DNA of 64,000 nucleotides from Aquincola tertiaricarbonis (GTDB lineage: Bacteria > Pseudomonadota > Gammaproteobacteria > Burkholderiales > Burkholderiaceae_C). Shown here piece after piece: positions 62,737 through 64,000 of the stretch. Location: assembly GCF_000969605.1 (NCBI RefSeq), contig NZ_JZUE01000012.1, positions 62,001 to 126,000 of the forward strand, read 5' to 3'. Made by a program: the position numbers and the translations under genes. Numbering within the stretch: the stretch's first letter is position 1; each line of letters starts with the position of its first letter. The notes below the pieces were generated by a model. The model saw only the letters and a list, made by a program, of their open reading frames with translations. It had not been told where the DNA came from and ran no database searches.

Positions 62737-63375
62737 ATGTTGCTGCCCTTGCCCATCCTCTACTCCTTCCGCCGCTGCCCCTACGCCATCCGCGCGCGGC
62801 TGGCGATCCGCGCGGCGGGCGTGCCGGTGGCGCTGCGGGAGGTAGTGCTGCGCAGCAAGCCGGCCGAGCTGCTGGCGGCTTCGCCCAAGGGCACGGTGCC
62901 GGTGCTGGTGCTGCCCGACGGCACAGTGCTGGACCAGAGCCTGGACATCATGCGATGGGCGCTGGCGCAGCACGATCCGCAGGGCTGGCTGCGGGCCGAC
63001 GAGTCAGCCGAGATGCAGTCCCTGATCGACCTGAACGACCAGCAGTTCAAGCCCCTGCTCGACGCCTACAAGTACGCGCCCGAGCGCGCGGCGGCCAGCA
63101 GCGACGAGGCCGTGGCGCTGATGCTGGCGCCGCTGGAGCAGCGGCTGCTGCGCCACAGCCATCTGCTGCGCGACACCGCCAGCTTGGCCGACATGGCCTT
63201 GCTGCCCTTCGTGCGGCAGTTCGCCGCGGTGGATGCCGCCTGGTTCGCTGCCGCGCCGCTGCCGAAGCTGCAAGCCTGGCTGCAGCGGCTGACCGGCGCC
63301 GGGCTGTTCGAGTCGGTGATGGCCAGGTACGCACCCTGGCAGGCGGGCGACGACGCGCCGGTGTTCGGGCGCTGA
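62737..63375 (+). CDS. glutathione S-transferase family protein
   Basis: Two-domain glutathione transferase of 212 residues. The N-terminal thioredoxin fold starts LPILYSFRRCPYAIRARLAI with the CPYA motif (Cys at about residue 14), which fits the omega/SspA-like or grxB-type Cys-dependent group. SPKGTVPVLVLPDGTVLDQSLDIMRW supplies the cis-Pro and glutathione contact. A helical C-terminal domain follows. It stands alone, divergent from the AlbA_2 gene; the physiological substrate is unknown. Confidence 0.9.
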   Translation: MLLPLPILYSFRRCPYAIRARLAIRAAGVPVALREVVLRSKPAELLAASPKGTVPVLVLPDGTVLDQSLDIMRWALAQHDPQGWLRADESAEMQSLIDLNDQQFKPLLDAYKYAPERAAASSDEAVALMLAPLEQRLLRHSHLLRDTASLADMALLPFVRQFAAVDAAWFAAAPLPKLQAWLQRLTGAGLFESVMARYAPWQAGDDAPVFGR

Positions 63376-63421
63376 CGTCTCGCCACGCCAAGGTGCTTTC
63401 GCCGCGCGCAGCGGCAGCCGG

Positions 63422-64000
63422 TCAGGCGCCCGCCCGACCTGGCCTTGCCCGCCTGCCCCAGGCCCCCAGCAGGGCGGCGCCGCCCAGCCACAGCGCCACC
63501 GCGCCGGGCTCCGGCACCGCCGACACGGTGGCCACGAAGCGGGCCGACTCGAAGCCGGCCGTGGCATAGCCATAGCTCACCGCCGTGCCGTCCTCGCCTT
63601 CCAGGTAGGCGGCATTGATCGTGAGCTCGGCACGCACTGCCGCATCGTCCGGGTTGATGGCGCCGCTGCCCGCAAAGCTGTCACCGTTGAACTGCAGCGC
63701 AAATGGCAGGCCGTAGGACCAGCTGGCGTCGCCCACCACATTGCGGCTGCCAATCACCTGCAGCTGCAAGCCGTCCAGCCGCCAGCCGGGCTTGGCCTGG
63801 AAGCTAAGACCACTGAACTCGAACCAGCCCCGCAGCTCGTGGTAGCCGTTGCGGCCGCTGCCGCCCACGCGCAGCTGCAGCCCCGGCACGAACGAGAAGC
63901 CTTCGGTGGCACCGGCACTCGTGAGCGCCAGCATGCTGAACAAGTTGGGCTGGAAGACGTAGTCGCCGTCCTCCCCGTTGAGGAACTCGGCGCCTGCCGC
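63422..64000 (-). CDS. PEP-CTERM sorted exoprotein (partial)
   Basis: Secreted protein whose frame stays open to the right edge, so the N-terminus and signal peptide lie outside the window; a TTG at 63943 is only an internal codon. At least 193 residues are present. The body is beta-rich (FEFSGLSFQAKPGWRLDGLQLQV). The C-terminus carries the PEP-CTERM sorting signal: VPEPGAVALWLGGAALLGAWGRRARPG, that is VPEP, one membrane helix and a basic cluster. Such proteins are processed by an exosortase (EpsH/XrtA-type) in bacteria that make extracellular polysaccharide. Its function is unknown. Confidence 0.88.
   Translation of the reverse strand, partial: AAGAEFLNGEDGDYVFQPNLFSMLALTSAGATEGFSFVPGLQLRVGGSGRNGYHELRGWFEFSGLSFQAKPGWRLDGLQLQVIGSRNVVGDASWSYGLPFALQFNGDSFAGSGAINPDDAAVRAELTINAAYLEGEDGTAVSYGYATAGFESARFVATVSAVPEPGAVALWLGGAALLGAWGRRARPGRAGA

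Overview
The window is a GC-rich chromosomal segment with coding on both strands. It most likely comes from a burkholderialean betaproteobacterium of the Rubrivivax / Leptothrix / Ideonella / Sphaerotilus kind. This rests on the order rpsO-pnp-quinone oxidoreductase-tpiA-secG-tRNA-Leu(GAG)-nuoABCDEFGHIJ, a PEP-CTERM protein, many DctP/SBP-type transporters and near-total G/C at third codon positions. It is not obviously a plasmid, prophage or island; most of it is core and metabolic DNA. The species is inferred from style only.

Layout. (1) 1-14496, minus strand: rpsO, pnp, a PIG3-like quinone oxidoreductase, tpiA, secG, tRNA-Leu(GAG) and the complex I operon nuoA to nuoJ, with nuoJ cut by the left edge. 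A terminator-like hairpin and a long 13-bp-arm hairpin lie between rpsO and pnp. (2) 14619-18889: an aminotransferase, an amino-acid-type ABC binding protein and a chemoreceptor gene broken by a 1-nt frameshift. (3) 18924-24687, minus strand: a periplasmic copper/metal module (HtrA-like lipoprotein protease, Cys/His-rich small protein, small secreted protein, TolC-family lipoprotein, multicopper oxidase, cupredoxin, CusF-like protein). (4) 24791-29184: zinc alcohol dehydrogenase, PCu(A)C copper chaperone, then kynurenine formamidase-like hydrolase plus kynA (tryptophan to kynurenine) and a DUF3616 protein. (5) 29195-33832: gluconate module (LacI-type GntR, gluconokinase, DctQMP TRAP transporter) with two matching palindromic operators. 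(6) 34388-40676: CNNM/CorC protein, a TyrR-like sigma-54 activator divergent from dadA-alr with a canonical -24/-12 promoter, and two small unknown genes. (7) 40689-46166: gamma-glutamyltransferase-family enzyme, AcoR-like sigma-54 activator, and a divergent PQQ-type sugar dehydrogenase plus cytochrome c, again with a -24/-12 promoter. (8) 46220-51698: MFS transporter, a subtilisin-like protease with a separately encoded copy of its own prodomain, LysR regulator and a divergent MFS gene with an in-frame stop. (9) 51662-52224: the only gene-free stretch over 300 bases, built of nested perfect inverted repeats. (10) 52225-60958: sulfur module (four-domain rhodanese, thiol dioxygenase, SfnB/DszC-like acyl-CoA-dehydrogenase-fold enzyme, LLM monooxygenase, SsuACB-like ABC transporter, membrane cytochrome c). 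(11) 60959-64000: a cluster of GGATAACAACG repeats, a Schlafen/AlbA_2 ATP-binding gene with an in-frame amber codon, a glutathione transferase and a PEP-CTERM protein cut by the right edge.

Most unusual points: the S8 protease with a stand-alone prodomain paralogue (47.4-49.4 kb), the nested inverted-repeat block at 51.66-52.18 kb, the repeated GGATAACAACG dyads at 60.97-61.18 kb, helically phased CTGNNCAG sites ahead of a sigma-54 promoter at 44.3-44.5 kb, and three genes each disabled by a single-base lesion.
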